Source: Variovorax sp. IB41
GTDB lineage: Bacteria; Pseudomonadota; Gammaproteobacteria; Burkholderiales; Burkholderiaceae_C
Assembly: GCF_016405905.1 (NCBI RefSeq)
Contig: NZ_JAEFCB010000011.1
Location: forward strand, 124,001 to 188,000
Reading direction: 5' to 3'
Length of the DNA: 64,000 nt
Shown: positions 28,300-36,587 of the stretch, one piece after another
Layout of the letters: the number at the start of each line of letters is the position of its first letter
Numbering within the stretch: the stretch's first letter is position 1
Program-made: the position numbers and the translations under genes
The notes under the pieces: generated by a model
What the model was told of the DNA's origin: nothing
The model's input: the letters and a program-made list of their open reading frames with translations, nothing else
The model's database searches: none

Positions 28300-29271
28300 A
28301 TGAACCAGTTGCTCAGCACCGATGCCGTGGCGCGCGACCAGCGCCTGGCCTACTGGACCGACATGATCTGCAACGTCTACGTGCAGCTCGGGTGCGACCC
28401 GGTGCGGCCGGACGACATCGGCCGCTTCGAGGGCAGCATCCGGCAGCACTCGCTGCCCAGCCTGGACGTGTCGGTGGTCAAGTCAGGCGCTCAGAAAGTC
28501 ATGCGCACGAGCGGGCACATCGCGCGCTCGGGTGACGACTATTTCCTCGTGAGCATCCAGGCCGAGGGCCGCGGCGTGGTGCGCCAGGACGGGCGCGACG
28601 CGGTGCTCTCTGCGGGCGACTTCGCGCTGTACGACAGCACGCGGCCCTATGAGCTGCTGTTCGACGACAGGTTCGAGCAGATCGTGCTCAAGCTGCCCGG
28701 CGAGCGCCTGCGCAGCGAGCTGCGCGACACCGAGGCGCTGACGGCCACCACGGTATCGGGCAAGGAGGGCGCGGGGCATCTCCTGCTCGGCATGATCCGC
28801 ACGCTGCGGGAAGACATCGACACGCTGCAGCCCGCATCGGCGCTGGCCGTGGCCAACGGGGTGCAGAGCATCCTCGTGGCGGGGCTGCAGACGCTGCCTG
28901 CGGCGCGTGCGCCGTCGCTGAGCAATCTGACGGCATACCACCTCGCGCGCGTGAAGCGGTGCATCGACGAGCAGTTGGCCGATCCCTCGCTCTCGATGGG
29001 CAGCCTCGCGGCATCGCTCGGGGTGTCGGCGAGCCACATCCACCGCGTGTTTAAGAGCGAGCCGCTGACGCCTTCGCAGTACATCTGGGAGCGCCGGCTC
29101 GAAGCCTGCAGCCGCGACCTGCTGGAGCCGCGCCTGGCGGGCAAGCCGGTGGGGGAGATCGCGTATGGGCGCGGCTTCAACGATGCGGCGCATTTCAGCC
29201 GCGCGTTCCGCGAGCGCTTCGGCTGCTCGCCGCGCGAGTGGCGGCACCCACAGGTGCCGCGGGTGCAGTAG
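28300..29271 (+). CDS. AraC-family regulator of the aldoxime/nitrile genes
   Basis: 323 aa: N-terminal AraC_binding_2-type domain (VVRQDGRDAVLSAGDFALYD) and two C-terminal helix-turn-helices (about 222-320; PSLSMGSLAASLGVSASHIH, IAYGRGFNDAAHFSRAFRER). The architecture matches NitR/OxdR-type activators of nitrile-degrading operons. ATG at 28300 is preceded by GGGGA. Probably induced by an aldoxime or nitrile (inference from family and position). Confidence 0.88.
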   Translation: MNQLLSTDAVARDQRLAYWTDMICNVYVQLGCDPVRPDDIGRFEGSIRQHSLPSLDVSVVKSGAQKVMRTSGHIARSGDDYFLVSIQAEGRGVVRQDGRDAVLSAGDFALYDSTRPYELLFDDRFEQIVLKLPGERLRSELRDTEALTATTVSGKEGAGHLLLGMIRTLREDIDTLQPASALAVANGVQSILVAGLQTLPAARAPSLSNLTAYHLARVKRCIDEQLADPSLSMGSLAASLGVSASHIHRVFKSEPLTPSQYIWERRLEACSRDLLEPRLAGKPVGEIAYGRGFNDAAHFSRAFRERFGCSPREWRHPQVPRVQ

Positions 29272-29278
29272 CCGAGGT

Positions 29279-29704
29279 CTACTGGACCAGCAGCACCGAG
29301 ATGTCGGTCTCGCCGATCACCTTGGTCGCGACCGAACCCATCAGCGCGCGTCCGAAGAGACCGTGGCCATGGGTGCCGAGCACGATCAGCTCGGCGTGCG
29401 CGGCGGTGGCCGACTTCAGGATTTCCTCGGCCGCGTGGCCGTGGCGCTTGTCGATCGTGTAGTTGCCCACGCCCTTCTCGGCGAGAAGCGCCTTCACCGG
29501 ATCGAGCACCTTCGCGCTTTCCTCGGCGTAGTACTCCGCGACGATCTCCTTGCTCAGATGCCGCGTCACGTGGCCCGAGATGCCGGTGCACACGTGGACC
29601 ACGATGAGCTCGTGCCCGTCCACGAACATGGCGCGGTTGGTGACGAGGTAGTCCAGCGCCTTGCGGGTGTAGGCGCTGCCGTCGACGGCGATGAGGATTT
29701 TCAT
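29279..29704 (-). CDS. universal stress protein UspA family
   Basis: 141 aa, single Usp domain: MKILIAVDGSAYTRKAL and the nucleotide-binding signature GTHGHGLFGRALMGSVA near residues 110-126, indicating an ATP-binding member. The start codon lies six bases after a strong -10 box (29711-29716), so the message may be leaderless. Confidence 0.92.
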   Translation of the reverse strand: MKILIAVDGSAYTRKALDYLVTNRAMFVDGHELIVVHVCTGISGHVTRHLSKEIVAEYYAEESAKVLDPVKALLAEKGVGNYTIDKRHGHAAEEILKSATAAHAELIVLGTHGHGLFGRALMGSVATKVIGETDISVLLVQ

Positions 29705-29710
29705 GAAACC

Positions 29711-29739
29711 GTTATACGGCTGCGACCAGTGGGTCGCAA
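29711..29739 (-). promoter_or_regulatory. usp promoter with internal inverted repeat
   Basis: TTGCGA (29739-29734) and TATAAC (29716-29711) are 17 bp apart. Between them TGCGAC-CAGTGG-GTCGCA (29721-29738) is a perfect 6-bp inverted repeat overlapping the -35 box. Expected transcript start is at or within a base of the ATG at 29704. Confidence 0.65.
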
Positions 29740-29796
29740 CGGGTCTCACCCGAGAACCGAAGGGCTATTTCCAGCCCCGTGCTCCAGCCCCGTGCC

Positions 29797-30618
29797 TCAG
29801 CCCTGCAGGCCCTTCCAGAGCATGTAGGCGGCGAGCAGATAGAGGATGCTCGCGAACACGCGCTTGAGCTTCTTCACGGGCAGCGTGTGCGCGGCCTTGG
29901 CGCCCAACGGCGCGGTGAACACGCTGCACAGCGCAATCACCACCAGCGCCGGCAGCCAGATGTAGCCGAAGGAGCCCGCGGGCAGGCCCTGCATCGACTG
30001 GCCGCTGATCGCATAGCCCACCACGTTGGCCACTGCGATCGGAAAGCCCAGCGCCGCGCTCGTGGCCACCGCGTTGTGGATCGAGATGTTGCACCACGTC
30101 ATGAACGGCACGCTGATGAAGCCGCCGCCCGCGCCCACCAGGCCCGAGATGAAGCCGATCGCGCCGCCCGCGGCGAGCTGGCCGCCGGTGCCCGGCATCT
30201 GGCGCGTGGGCTTGGGCTTCCTGTCCAGGAACATCTGCGTGGCCGAGAAGCCCACGAAGAGCGCGAAGAAGATCGCCAGCGCCGTGCCCTTGAGCAGCGC
30301 GAACACGCCCAGGCTGCCTGCCAGGCTGCCGATCACGATGCCGGGCGCCAGGCGCTTGACGATGTCCCAGCGCACCGCGCCGCGCTTGTGGTGCGCGCGC
30401 ACGCTCGATACCGAAGTGAAGATGATCGTGGCCATCGAGGTGGCGATCGCCATCTTCACCGCGAGGTCGGAGGACACGCCGCGGTGACCCATGATGATCG
30501 TGATGAAGGGCACCATCAGCATGCCGCCGCCGATGCCCAGGAGCCCCGCGAGAAAGCCGGTGCCAAGGCCGAGCGCGGCCAGTTCAAGAATCAGGAGGGG
30601 GTCGAGGAGATCGGTCAC
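29797..30618 (-). CDS. TauE/SafE-family anion permease
   Basis: 273 aa from a GTG at 30618, with eight hydrophobic segments and the duplicated motif GLLGIGGGMLMVPF / GLVGAGGGFISVPF of this sulfite or organosulfonate exporter family. A TTG at 30696 would add 26 unlikely residues and overlap the 6S RNA 3' end. No clear Shine-Dalgarno sequence, so the start is uncertain. Substrate unknown. Confidence 0.82.
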   Translation of the reverse strand: MTDLLDPLLILELAALGLGTGFLAGLLGIGGGMLMVPFITIIMGHRGVSSDLAVKMAIATSMATIIFTSVSSVRAHHKRGAVRWDIVKRLAPGIVIGSLAGSLGVFALLKGTALAIFFALFVGFSATQMFLDRKPKPTRQMPGTGGQLAAGGAIGFISGLVGAGGGFISVPFMTWCNISIHNAVATSAALGFPIAVANVVGYAISGQSMQGLPAGSFGYIWLPALVVIALCSVFTAPLGAKAAHTLPVKKLKRVFASILYLLAAYMLWKGLQG

Positions 30619-30641
30619 GCTGCGGGTCTTCGGACAAAGCA

Positions 30642-30672
30642 ACGGCCCCGAGCAGTGTGTGCTGGGGGCCGT
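30642..30672 (-). terminator. strong hairpin after 6S RNA
   Basis: ACGGCCCC (30642-30649) pairs with GGGGCCGT (30665-30672), and inside AGCA with TGCT around a GTGTG loop. It lies between the 6S RNA 3' end and the TauE-like gene. No T-tract follows on the minus strand, so it may be an attenuator or stabiliser rather than a full terminator. Confidence 0.4.
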
Positions 30673-30680
30673 GCCGATGA

Positions 30681-30862
30681 AAAAAGGTGTCTGCAAGTGG
30701 GCGCCGAACCCGCATCCTGAACCAGGGTTCAGGTGGGCGAGGGCAGCAAGACTTCGGGTTCATCTGACGCGAGATGATCACGCCCGTCAAGCGATGTACC
30801 AAGCCCGGCTCCGGAGAGCATTGGAACAAGGAAATATTAAGCCCGACGCGCACCGCAGACAG
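30681..30862 (-). ncRNA. ssrS: 6S RNA
   Basis: About 182 nt, the usual 6S length, directly downstream of zapA on the same strand, as in many proteobacteria. 5' CTGTCTGC and 3' GCAGACA (30694-30688) plus GGGC/GCCC close the terminal stem. The segment CACCTGAACCCTGGTTCAGG resembles the conserved 3' hairpin, and TCATCT-CGCGTC-AGATGA a second stem. TAAAAT at 30873-30868 fits as -10 box. It would mimic an open promoter and bind sigma-70 RNA polymerase in stationary phase. The ends are approximate. Confidence 0.85.
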
Positions 30863-30900
30863 TTCGGATTTTACGCTCCGTATGCGTCCATGGTGTTCAT

Positions 30901-31236
30901 TCAGAGCAAATGACCATCGCCGGCCAGTGCCTGATCGAGCTTTTGAATGAGCTGGGTGGCCTTGGCATCGACCTCGCCAGGCTCGGCCGTGGCAGGCGCG
31001 GGCGCTGTTGCGACAGGCGCTGCAACAGCAGTGGCCTGTTGCGCCGCGAGATCGAAGGCCAGGTTCAGCGAAGCCAGCACCGCGATGCGATCGCGCGCCT
31101 TGACTTTTCCCGCATCGCGGATCTTGCACATCGCCGCATCCACGCGTTCGACCGCATCGCGCAGCTGCGGCTCGCCGCCGTCGGGACAGCCGAGCAAATA
31201 GCTCTGGCCCATGATCTGTACTTCTATCTGCTTCAT
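30901..31236 (-). CDS. zapA: cell division protein ZapA
   Basis: 111 aa; N-terminal MKQIEVQIMGQSYLLGCPDGGE matches ZapA, which bundles FtsZ filaments at midcell; residues 20-70 are helical. A Pro/Ala-rich linker (VAAPVATAPAPATAEP) precedes the final helix. Its ATG overlaps the stop of the upstream coiled-coil gene (ATGA); 6S RNA follows. Confidence 0.9.
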   Translation of the reverse strand: MKQIEVQIMGQSYLLGCPDGGEPQLRDAVERVDAAMCKIRDAGKVKARDRIAVLASLNLAFDLAAQQATAVAAPVATAPAPATAEPGEVDAKATQLIQKLDQALAGDGHLL

Positions 31237-31457
31237 GCGGTGGAGTCTTCGGGAGGTGGTTCAGCCGGCAGCCGCTCGAGCAGCGCATCCAGGCGCGTGC
31301 GTGCCGCGGCGAGCCGCGACTTGAGCCCGTCGCGTTCGCGCGTGAGCGCATCGACCTGTTCCTGGAGCAGCGCATTGGTGCGCTGTACCTCTTCGTGACG
31401 CACGAGCAAGCGTTCCACACGCTCGGCGATCTGATCGATGGGGCTGGAGGCGGGCAT
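31233..31457 (-). CDS. ZapB/TIGR02449-like coiled-coil protein
   Basis: 74 aa, almost wholly heptad-patterned (IAERVERLLVRHEEVQRTNA, LLQEQVDALTRERDGLKSRL). I start at the ATG at 31457 (MPASSPIDQ); an extension to 31559 reads into the divergent promoter region. Overlap with zapA indicates coupled expression and suggests a division-related partner of ZapA. Confidence 0.7.
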   Translation of the reverse strand: MPASSPIDQIAERVERLLVRHEEVQRTNALLQEQVDALTRERDGLKSRLAAARTRLDALLERLPAEPPPEDSTA

Positions 31458-31572
31458 GGTTGGCGATTGTAGTTTCCCGGGGAATGGGGCCCGCCGGCAG
31501 GGCGCGCGGTGCCTCGACTGGCATGGATTCTGCTGCCTTCGCAGTGGCGTTTCAAACATTTATAGCCACTCC

Positions 31573-33171
31573 ATGACCACGAAGAACAACACTCTATTCA
31601 GCCGGCGCGACCTGCTCGCGCTCATCGGCAAGACCGCGGGCGGCGGCGCGATGTACCAGGCGATGACCTCCCTGGGTTTCGCTGCCGAGTCCAATTACAG
31701 CGGCCCTCCGAAACTCGATGGTGCGAAGAAAGGTGCGTCGGTGCTGGTTCTTGGTGCGGGCCTGGCCGGCATGGCCGCCGCGCTCGAGCTGCGCAACGCG
31801 GGCTATTCGGTGAAGGTGCTCGAGTTCAGCAACCGCGCGGGCGGCCGCTGCTGGACGCTGCGCGGCGGCGACACCTTCACCGAGCTCGGCGGTGCCTCGC
31901 AGCAGTGCGGCTTTGCCAAGGGCGAGTACTTCAACCCCGGTCCGTGGCGCATACCTTTTCATCACCACGCGGTGCTCGGCTACTGCAAGCGCCTGGGCGT
32001 TGCGCTGGAGCCCTTCATTCAGGTGAACTACAACGCGCTCGTGCATTCGAGCAAGGCCTATGGCGGCAAGCCGCAGCGCTATCGCCATGTGCAGGCCGAC
32101 TATCAAGGCTACGTGGCCGAGCTCTTGGGCAAGGCGACGCAGCAGGGCAACCTCGATGCGGCGCTCACGAAGGAAGACAAGGAAAAACTCCTCGAAGGCC
32201 TGCGCCGCTGGGGCGCGCTCGACACGCAATTCCGCTACCGCGAAGGAACCATCAGCAGCGACCGCCGCGGCTATGAAGTCGATGCGGGCGGCGGCCTCAT
32301 GCCGCTGGCCAAGCCGTCGAAGCCGCTCGACATGAGCGAGCTGCTGCAATCGAACCTTTGGCGTTACATCGCGAGCGGACAAGACTACGAATTCCAGAGC
32401 GCGATCTTCCAGCCCGTGGGTGGCATGGACATGATCGCCAAGGCCTTCCAGAAAGAAGTCGGCAGCCTCATCCGCTACGGCGCGAAGGTCACCAAGATCG
32501 AGCAGAACGACCGCGGCGTCACTGTCACCTACACCGACGAGGCCAAGGGCGGCGCGGTCACGCAGGCCAAGGCCGACTGGTGCCTGTGCACCATTCCGCT
32601 GTCGGTGTTGAGCCAGATCGACGTCCAGGTCAGCGCGCCGATGCAGGAGGCCATCAACGCCGTGCCCTATGGCGCGTCGGTGAAAGTCGGCCTGCAGTTC
32701 AAGCGCCGCTTCTGGGAAGAAGACGAGCACATCTACGGCGGCATCAGCTACACCGATCTGCCGATCTCGCGCATCTCGTACCCCTCGACGCGCTACGGTG
32801 ACAAGGGCAAGGCGGTGGTGCTCGGGGCCTATGTGTTCGACGGCCCGAACTCCTACGAATTCACCGCGATGGCGCCCGAGGAGCGCGTGCGCCGCGCGGT
32901 CGAGTTCGGCACGCAGCTGCATCCGCAGTACGCGCGCGAATTCGACAACGGCATCTCCGTCGGCTGGCACCGCGTGCCGGGCTCGCATGGCTGCTACGGC
33001 ATGTGGACCGACGAGACGCGCCAGAAGCACTACAAGAACCTGTGCCAGGTCGACGGGCGCATCGCGCTCGCGGGCGAACACGCTTCCTACATTCCGGCCT
33101 GGCAGGAGGGCGCACTGCTCTCGTCGCTCGATGCGATCCAGCGGCTGCACGCCCGCGCCGTCGCTGCATGA
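31573..33171 (+). CDS. Tat-exported flavin amine oxidase family protein
   Basis: 532 aa. SRRDLLALIGKTAGGG at residues 10-25 resembles a twin-arginine signal. FAD-binding GAGLAG at 61-66 followed by EFSNRAGGRCWTLRGG, and the C-terminal LAGEHASYIPAWQEGALLSS, are typical of monoamine oxidase/L-amino-acid oxidase flavoproteins. The next genes encode a cytochrome c (26-nt gap) and an exported RidA, so it may act as a periplasmic amine dehydrogenase passing electrons to the cytochrome rather than oxygen (inference). Confidence 0.88.
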   Translation: MTTKNNTLFSRRDLLALIGKTAGGGAMYQAMTSLGFAAESNYSGPPKLDGAKKGASVLVLGAGLAGMAAALELRNAGYSVKVLEFSNRAGGRCWTLRGGDTFTELGGASQQCGFAKGEYFNPGPWRIPFHHHAVLGYCKRLGVALEPFIQVNYNALVHSSKAYGGKPQRYRHVQADYQGYVAELLGKATQQGNLDAALTKEDKEKLLEGLRRWGALDTQFRYREGTISSDRRGYEVDAGGGLMPLAKPSKPLDMSELLQSNLWRYIASGQDYEFQSAIFQPVGGMDMIAKAFQKEVGSLIRYGAKVTKIEQNDRGVTVTYTDEAKGGAVTQAKADWCLCTIPLSVLSQIDVQVSAPMQEAINAVPYGASVKVGLQFKRRFWEEDEHIYGGISYTDLPISRISYPSTRYGDKGKAVVLGAYVFDGPNSYEFTAMAPEERVRRAVEFGTQLHPQYAREFDNGISVGWHRVPGSHGCYGMWTDETRQKHYKNLCQVDGRIALAGEHASYIPAWQEGALLSSLDAIQRLHARAVAA

Positions 33172-33196
33172 ACGCAGAGTAAAGGACACACCCACC

Positions 33197-33619
33197 ATGA
33201 ACAACAACAACCTCACGACTTTCAAGCGCGCGCTGCTCGGCCTTTCGTTCGGCGCCATCGCCGCGATGAGCGGCCAGGTCTTCGCGCAATCGCCCGAACC
33301 CGCGTTTTCCGTCGGCCCCCGGTTCCAGGAGAGCTCGGGCGAATCGATCTACCGCGCCACCTGCCAGGCCTGCCACATGGCGCAAGGGCAGGGCGCGAAG
33401 GGCGCGGGCGCCTACCCGCCGCTCGCATCGAACCCGCGCCTGGCCAGCGCGGAGTACCCGCTCTATGTCGTCATCAACGGCCAGAAGGGCATGCCCGCCT
33501 TCGGCAAGATGCTCAGCGACGAGCAGATCGCCTCGGTGGTCGGCTATGCGCGCACCCATTTCGGCAACCAGTACGCCGATGCCATTCCCGCGGAGAGCGT
33601 CAAGAAGCTGCGGCCTTGA
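33197..33619 (+). CDS. exported cytochrome c
   Basis: 140-aa precursor with signal peptide to about residue 30 (VFA-Q), heme motif CQACH (Cys56, Cys59, His60) and a methionine ligand candidate in GMPAFGKM. Located between the amine oxidase and the RidA gene, probably the oxidase's electron acceptor. Confidence 0.88.
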   Translation: MNNNNLTTFKRALLGLSFGAIAAMSGQVFAQSPEPAFSVGPRFQESSGESIYRATCQACHMAQGQGAKGAGAYPPLASNPRLASAEYPLYVVINGQKGMPAFGKMLSDEQIASVVGYARTHFGNQYADAIPAESVKKLRP

Positions 33620-33681
33620 CCGCGTTGCGGCATTCACCGGATCCTTCCTTCGTCCACCACCCCAGCAGAGAGACAACACGC

Positions 33682-34221
33682 ATGACCATGACCATGACCC
33701 TGTTCACCAAGACCCAGCCACTGGCGCTCGCCGCCGCCCTGTTCGCAGCCGGCGCCGGCGCGGCGCACGCGGCCGACGAAGTCATTCGCCACCGTATTCC
33801 GAACTCCACCTTTCCGATTTCGGCCGCGGTCGAGGTGCCGTCGTCGCTCACCAACGTGTACCTCTCGGGCCAGGTGCCGCCGCTGCAGGATGCGGCCGCG
33901 CCCAAGAACAGTGCCGCGGCCTATGGCGGCGACACCAAGGGCCAGACCGTCGGCGTGCTCAAAGCCATCGAGAAGAGCCTCACGGGCCTGGGCCTCACGA
34001 TGGGCGACGTGGTGAAGATGCAGGTGTTCCTGGTCGGCGATCCGGCCAAGGACAACAAGATGGACTTCGTCGGCTTCATGGAGGGCTACACCCAGTTCTT
34101 CGGCACCACCGCGCAACCGAAGCTGCCGGTGCGCTCGGCCATGCAGGTGGCGGCACTGGCCAACCCGGCGTACCTGGTCGAGATCGAGGTGATGGCGGTC
34201 CGCCCGGCCCCATCGAAGTAG
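33682..34221 (+). CDS. exported RidA/YjgF family protein
   Basis: 179 aa. Cleavable signal peptide (residues 1-30, AHA-A), then a RidA domain: VYLSGQVPP, GDVVKMQVFLVGD, and PVRSAMQVAALA with the conserved arginine. RidA hydrolyses reactive imines or enamines; an exported copy beside an exported amine oxidase suggests clearance of its imine product. The repetitive MTMTMT start leaves the exact start open. Confidence 0.85.
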   Translation: MTMTMTLFTKTQPLALAAALFAAGAGAAHAADEVIRHRIPNSTFPISAAVEVPSSLTNVYLSGQVPPLQDAAAPKNSAAAYGGDTKGQTVGVLKAIEKSLTGLGLTMGDVVKMQVFLVGDPAKDNKMDFVGFMEGYTQFFGTTAQPKLPVRSAMQVAALANPAYLVEIEVMAVRPAPSK

Positions 34222-34299
34222 CCTCACCAGCGGCCCGATGGGCGCGGCAGCCAAAACTTTCGGCTTAGCGCCGCTGCCGAAGGGCCTAAAATCCCGCCC

Positions 34300-34535
34300 G
34301 TTGGTGCTCGCGCCGTGGTTCGCACGGCGCAGTTCAACGGGAAGCAGGAGTGAACGCCCCGAGGGTCCGCAAGCCGGACATCGGAACAAGGCCGAAGCCG
34401 CCTGCGCTGCCCCCGCAACGGTCAAGCAGACGACGCCGCAAGGCGCCACCCCTTTCCATCCAGCCACTGGGCGCCCTGAAACAGGTGCCTGGGAAGGCGG
34501 CAGGGGCCGTTCTGCCAGCCCGGATACCGGCCAAC
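34300..34535 (+). promoter_or_regulatory. cobalamin riboswitch
   Basis: Adenosylcobalamin riboswitch upstream of btuB. Closing stem GTTGG (34300-34304) with CCAAC (34531-34535); conserved core GCTGCCCCCGCAACGGTC near 34405-34422; GGGAAGGCGGCAGGGGCC; and the B12 box-like GCCAGCCCGGATACCGGCC at 34514-34532. A weak -10 TAAAAT is at 34287-34292. Corrinoid binding should repress the operon below. Confidence 0.93.
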
Positions 34536-34556
34536 AAGGCGGCTGCCGCATGCAAT

Positions 34557-34599
34557 GAACCGATGAAACGGTTCGTGCCTGGGGCGGTCATTGCGCCCC
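34557..34599 (+). promoter_or_regulatory. riboswitch expression-platform hairpins
   Basis: Two stems follow the aptamer: GAACCG-ATGAAA-CGGTTC (34557-34574) and GGGGCG-GTCATTG-CGCCCC (34581-34599). Neither has a T-tract. btuB itself has no obvious Shine-Dalgarno sequence, so control is more likely translational than by termination. Confidence 0.5.
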
Positions 34600-34652
34600 G
34601 AGGCGCCGGCGGGGAGGCCGGCCAGGGGCATTGACGTTCGTTCGGCTGATCC

Positions 34653-36587
34653 ATGACTTCCTGCGTTTCTCTTTCCCGCGGCCGCGCTCCTGCGCGCCGC
34701 TCTCTCGCCTGCCTGCCGCTCGCGCTGGCCTCGGCCTTCGGCGGCCTCGCGCTGATCCCGCTGTCCGCGCTCGCGCAGGACGCCACGCCCGCGCTGCCCC
34801 AGACGGTGGTCACCGCCAACCGCACGCCGCAGCCGTTGTCGGACCTGGTGGGCGACGTGTCCATCATCGACCGCGAGACCATCGAGCGCAGCGGCGCGAC
34901 CGGCGTGGCCGACGTGCTGGCGCGCCAGCCGGGCATCGAGATCACGCGCAACGGCAGCGTGGGCAACACCACCAGCCTCTTCATCCGCGGCGCGGAAACG
35001 CGCTTCACCGCCGTCTACCTGGACGGCGTGCGCATCGATTCGCAGACCACCGGCGGCGCCGGCTGGGAAAGCATTCCGCTCTCGCAGATCGACCGCATCG
35101 AAGTGCTGCGCGGACCAGCGGCCGCGGTGTATGGGTCGGACGCCATCGGCGGCGTGATCCAGCTCTTCACCAAGCGCGGCGAAGAGGGCGTCTCGCCCTA
35201 CGCGGGCATCGGATTCGGCAGCCACGGCCTGCGCAAGATCGAAGGCGGCGTGAGCGGCAAGTCGGGCCTGTTCGACTACTCGTTCGGCGTCGCGCACGAA
35301 GAGAGCAAGGGCTTCAACGTGCAGCCCGCCGACAAGCGCACGCCTTCGAAGGACGGCTTCACCAGCCCCGACCGCGACGGCTACCGCAGCACGTCGGGCA
35401 ACCTGAAGCTGGGTTTCCAGATCACGCCCGACCAGCGCATCGACGCCACCTTGCTCCAGAGCAACATCGAAGCCGGCTACGACCCCTCGGTGAGCTTCAG
35501 GACCAAGCCGCCGATCCTCTTCAAGAACGACGTCTCGACCAACACGCTGCGCACCGCGGGCCTCACCTGGTCGGCCAAGTGGAACGACATCTACAGCACC
35601 CGCGTGCAGGTGACCGACTCGCAATCGGTCTACAAGACGCAGCCCTCGTTCTACCGCACCGAAACCAACCTGCGCGGCTACCTGTTCCAGAACGAATTGC
35701 GCTTCGGCCCGCACCTGGTGACGGCCACGCTGGAGCGCCGCGAAGACGCGCTGGAGAACGCGCCCACCACCTCGGCCAAGCTCCTGTCGCAAGACCGCTC
35801 GCAGAACGCCCTGTCGCTCGGCTACGGCTTCGTGCAGGGCCCGCATTCGCTGCAGCTGCACGTGCGCCGCGACAAGGACAGCGAGTTCGGCGGCAAGACC
35901 ACCGGCAGCGCCGCCTACGGCTTCGCCATCCTGCCGTCGCTGCGCTTCACCGCGTCGGCCGGGACGGCCTTCCGCGTACCGACGCTCTACCAGCGCTTCA
36001 GCGAATACGGCATCGCGACGCTCAGGCCCGAGGACAGCCGCAACGTCGAGCTGGGCCTGAACTACGCCAAGGACGGCACCACCGCCGGCATCGTGGTTTA
36101 CCGCAACCGCGTGCGCGACCTGATCAACTTCGTCGGTACCGCCAAGGGCTGCGCCTCGGCGTTCGGCTGCTACACCAACGTGAACCGCGCCACGCTGCAG
36201 GGCGCGACGCTCTCGGCCAGCCAGCGCCTGGGCGACGTCACGTTGCGCGCCTCGTTCGACGTGCAGGACCCCAAGGACGCCGACACCGGCAACCTGCTCG
36301 CGCGGCGCGCCAAGCGCCACGGCACGCTGGGCGCCGACTGGCGCGTGGCCGGCTGGACGCTGGGCGCCGAGGTGCAGGCCTCCAGCCAGCGCTTCGACGA
36401 CACGGCCAACACCGTCAAGCTGGGCGGCTACACGCTGCTGAACCTCTCGGCCAGCACGCAGATCACGCGCGACCTGAACCTCATCGCCCGCATCGACAAT
36501 GTGGGCGACAAGGACTACCAGTTCGCACGGCTCTACGCCAACGGGGGCCGCAGCGCCTACCTCGGCCTCAAGTGGACACCGCAGTAA
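34653..36587 (+). CDS. btuB: TonB-dependent cobalamin outer-membrane receptor BtuB
   Basis: 644 aa. N-terminal signal (cleaved near ALA-Q), TonB-box-like QTVVTA, plug domain with SLFIRGAETRFTAVYLDGVR and IEVLRGPAAAVYGSDAIGGV, and a beta-barrel ending in LGLKWTP. The riboswitch and corrinoid operon identify cobalamin or cobinamide as substrate. Confidence 0.93.
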   Translation: MTSCVSLSRGRAPARRSLACLPLALASAFGGLALIPLSALAQDATPALPQTVVTANRTPQPLSDLVGDVSIIDRETIERSGATGVADVLARQPGIEITRNGSVGNTTSLFIRGAETRFTAVYLDGVRIDSQTTGGAGWESIPLSQIDRIEVLRGPAAAVYGSDAIGGVIQLFTKRGEEGVSPYAGIGFGSHGLRKIEGGVSGKSGLFDYSFGVAHEESKGFNVQPADKRTPSKDGFTSPDRDGYRSTSGNLKLGFQITPDQRIDATLLQSNIEAGYDPSVSFRTKPPILFKNDVSTNTLRTAGLTWSAKWNDIYSTRVQVTDSQSVYKTQPSFYRTETNLRGYLFQNELRFGPHLVTATLERREDALENAPTTSAKLLSQDRSQNALSLGYGFVQGPHSLQLHVRRDKDSEFGGKTTGSAAYGFAILPSLRFTASAGTAFRVPTLYQRFSEYGIATLRPEDSRNVELGLNYAKDGTTAGIVVYRNRVRDLINFVGTAKGCASAFGCYTNVNRATLQGATLSASQRLGDVTLRASFDVQDPKDADTGNLLARRAKRHGTLGADWRVAGWTLGAEVQASSQRFDDTANTVKLGGYTLLNLSASTQITRDLNLIARIDNVGDKDYQFARLYANGGRSAYLGLKWTPQ

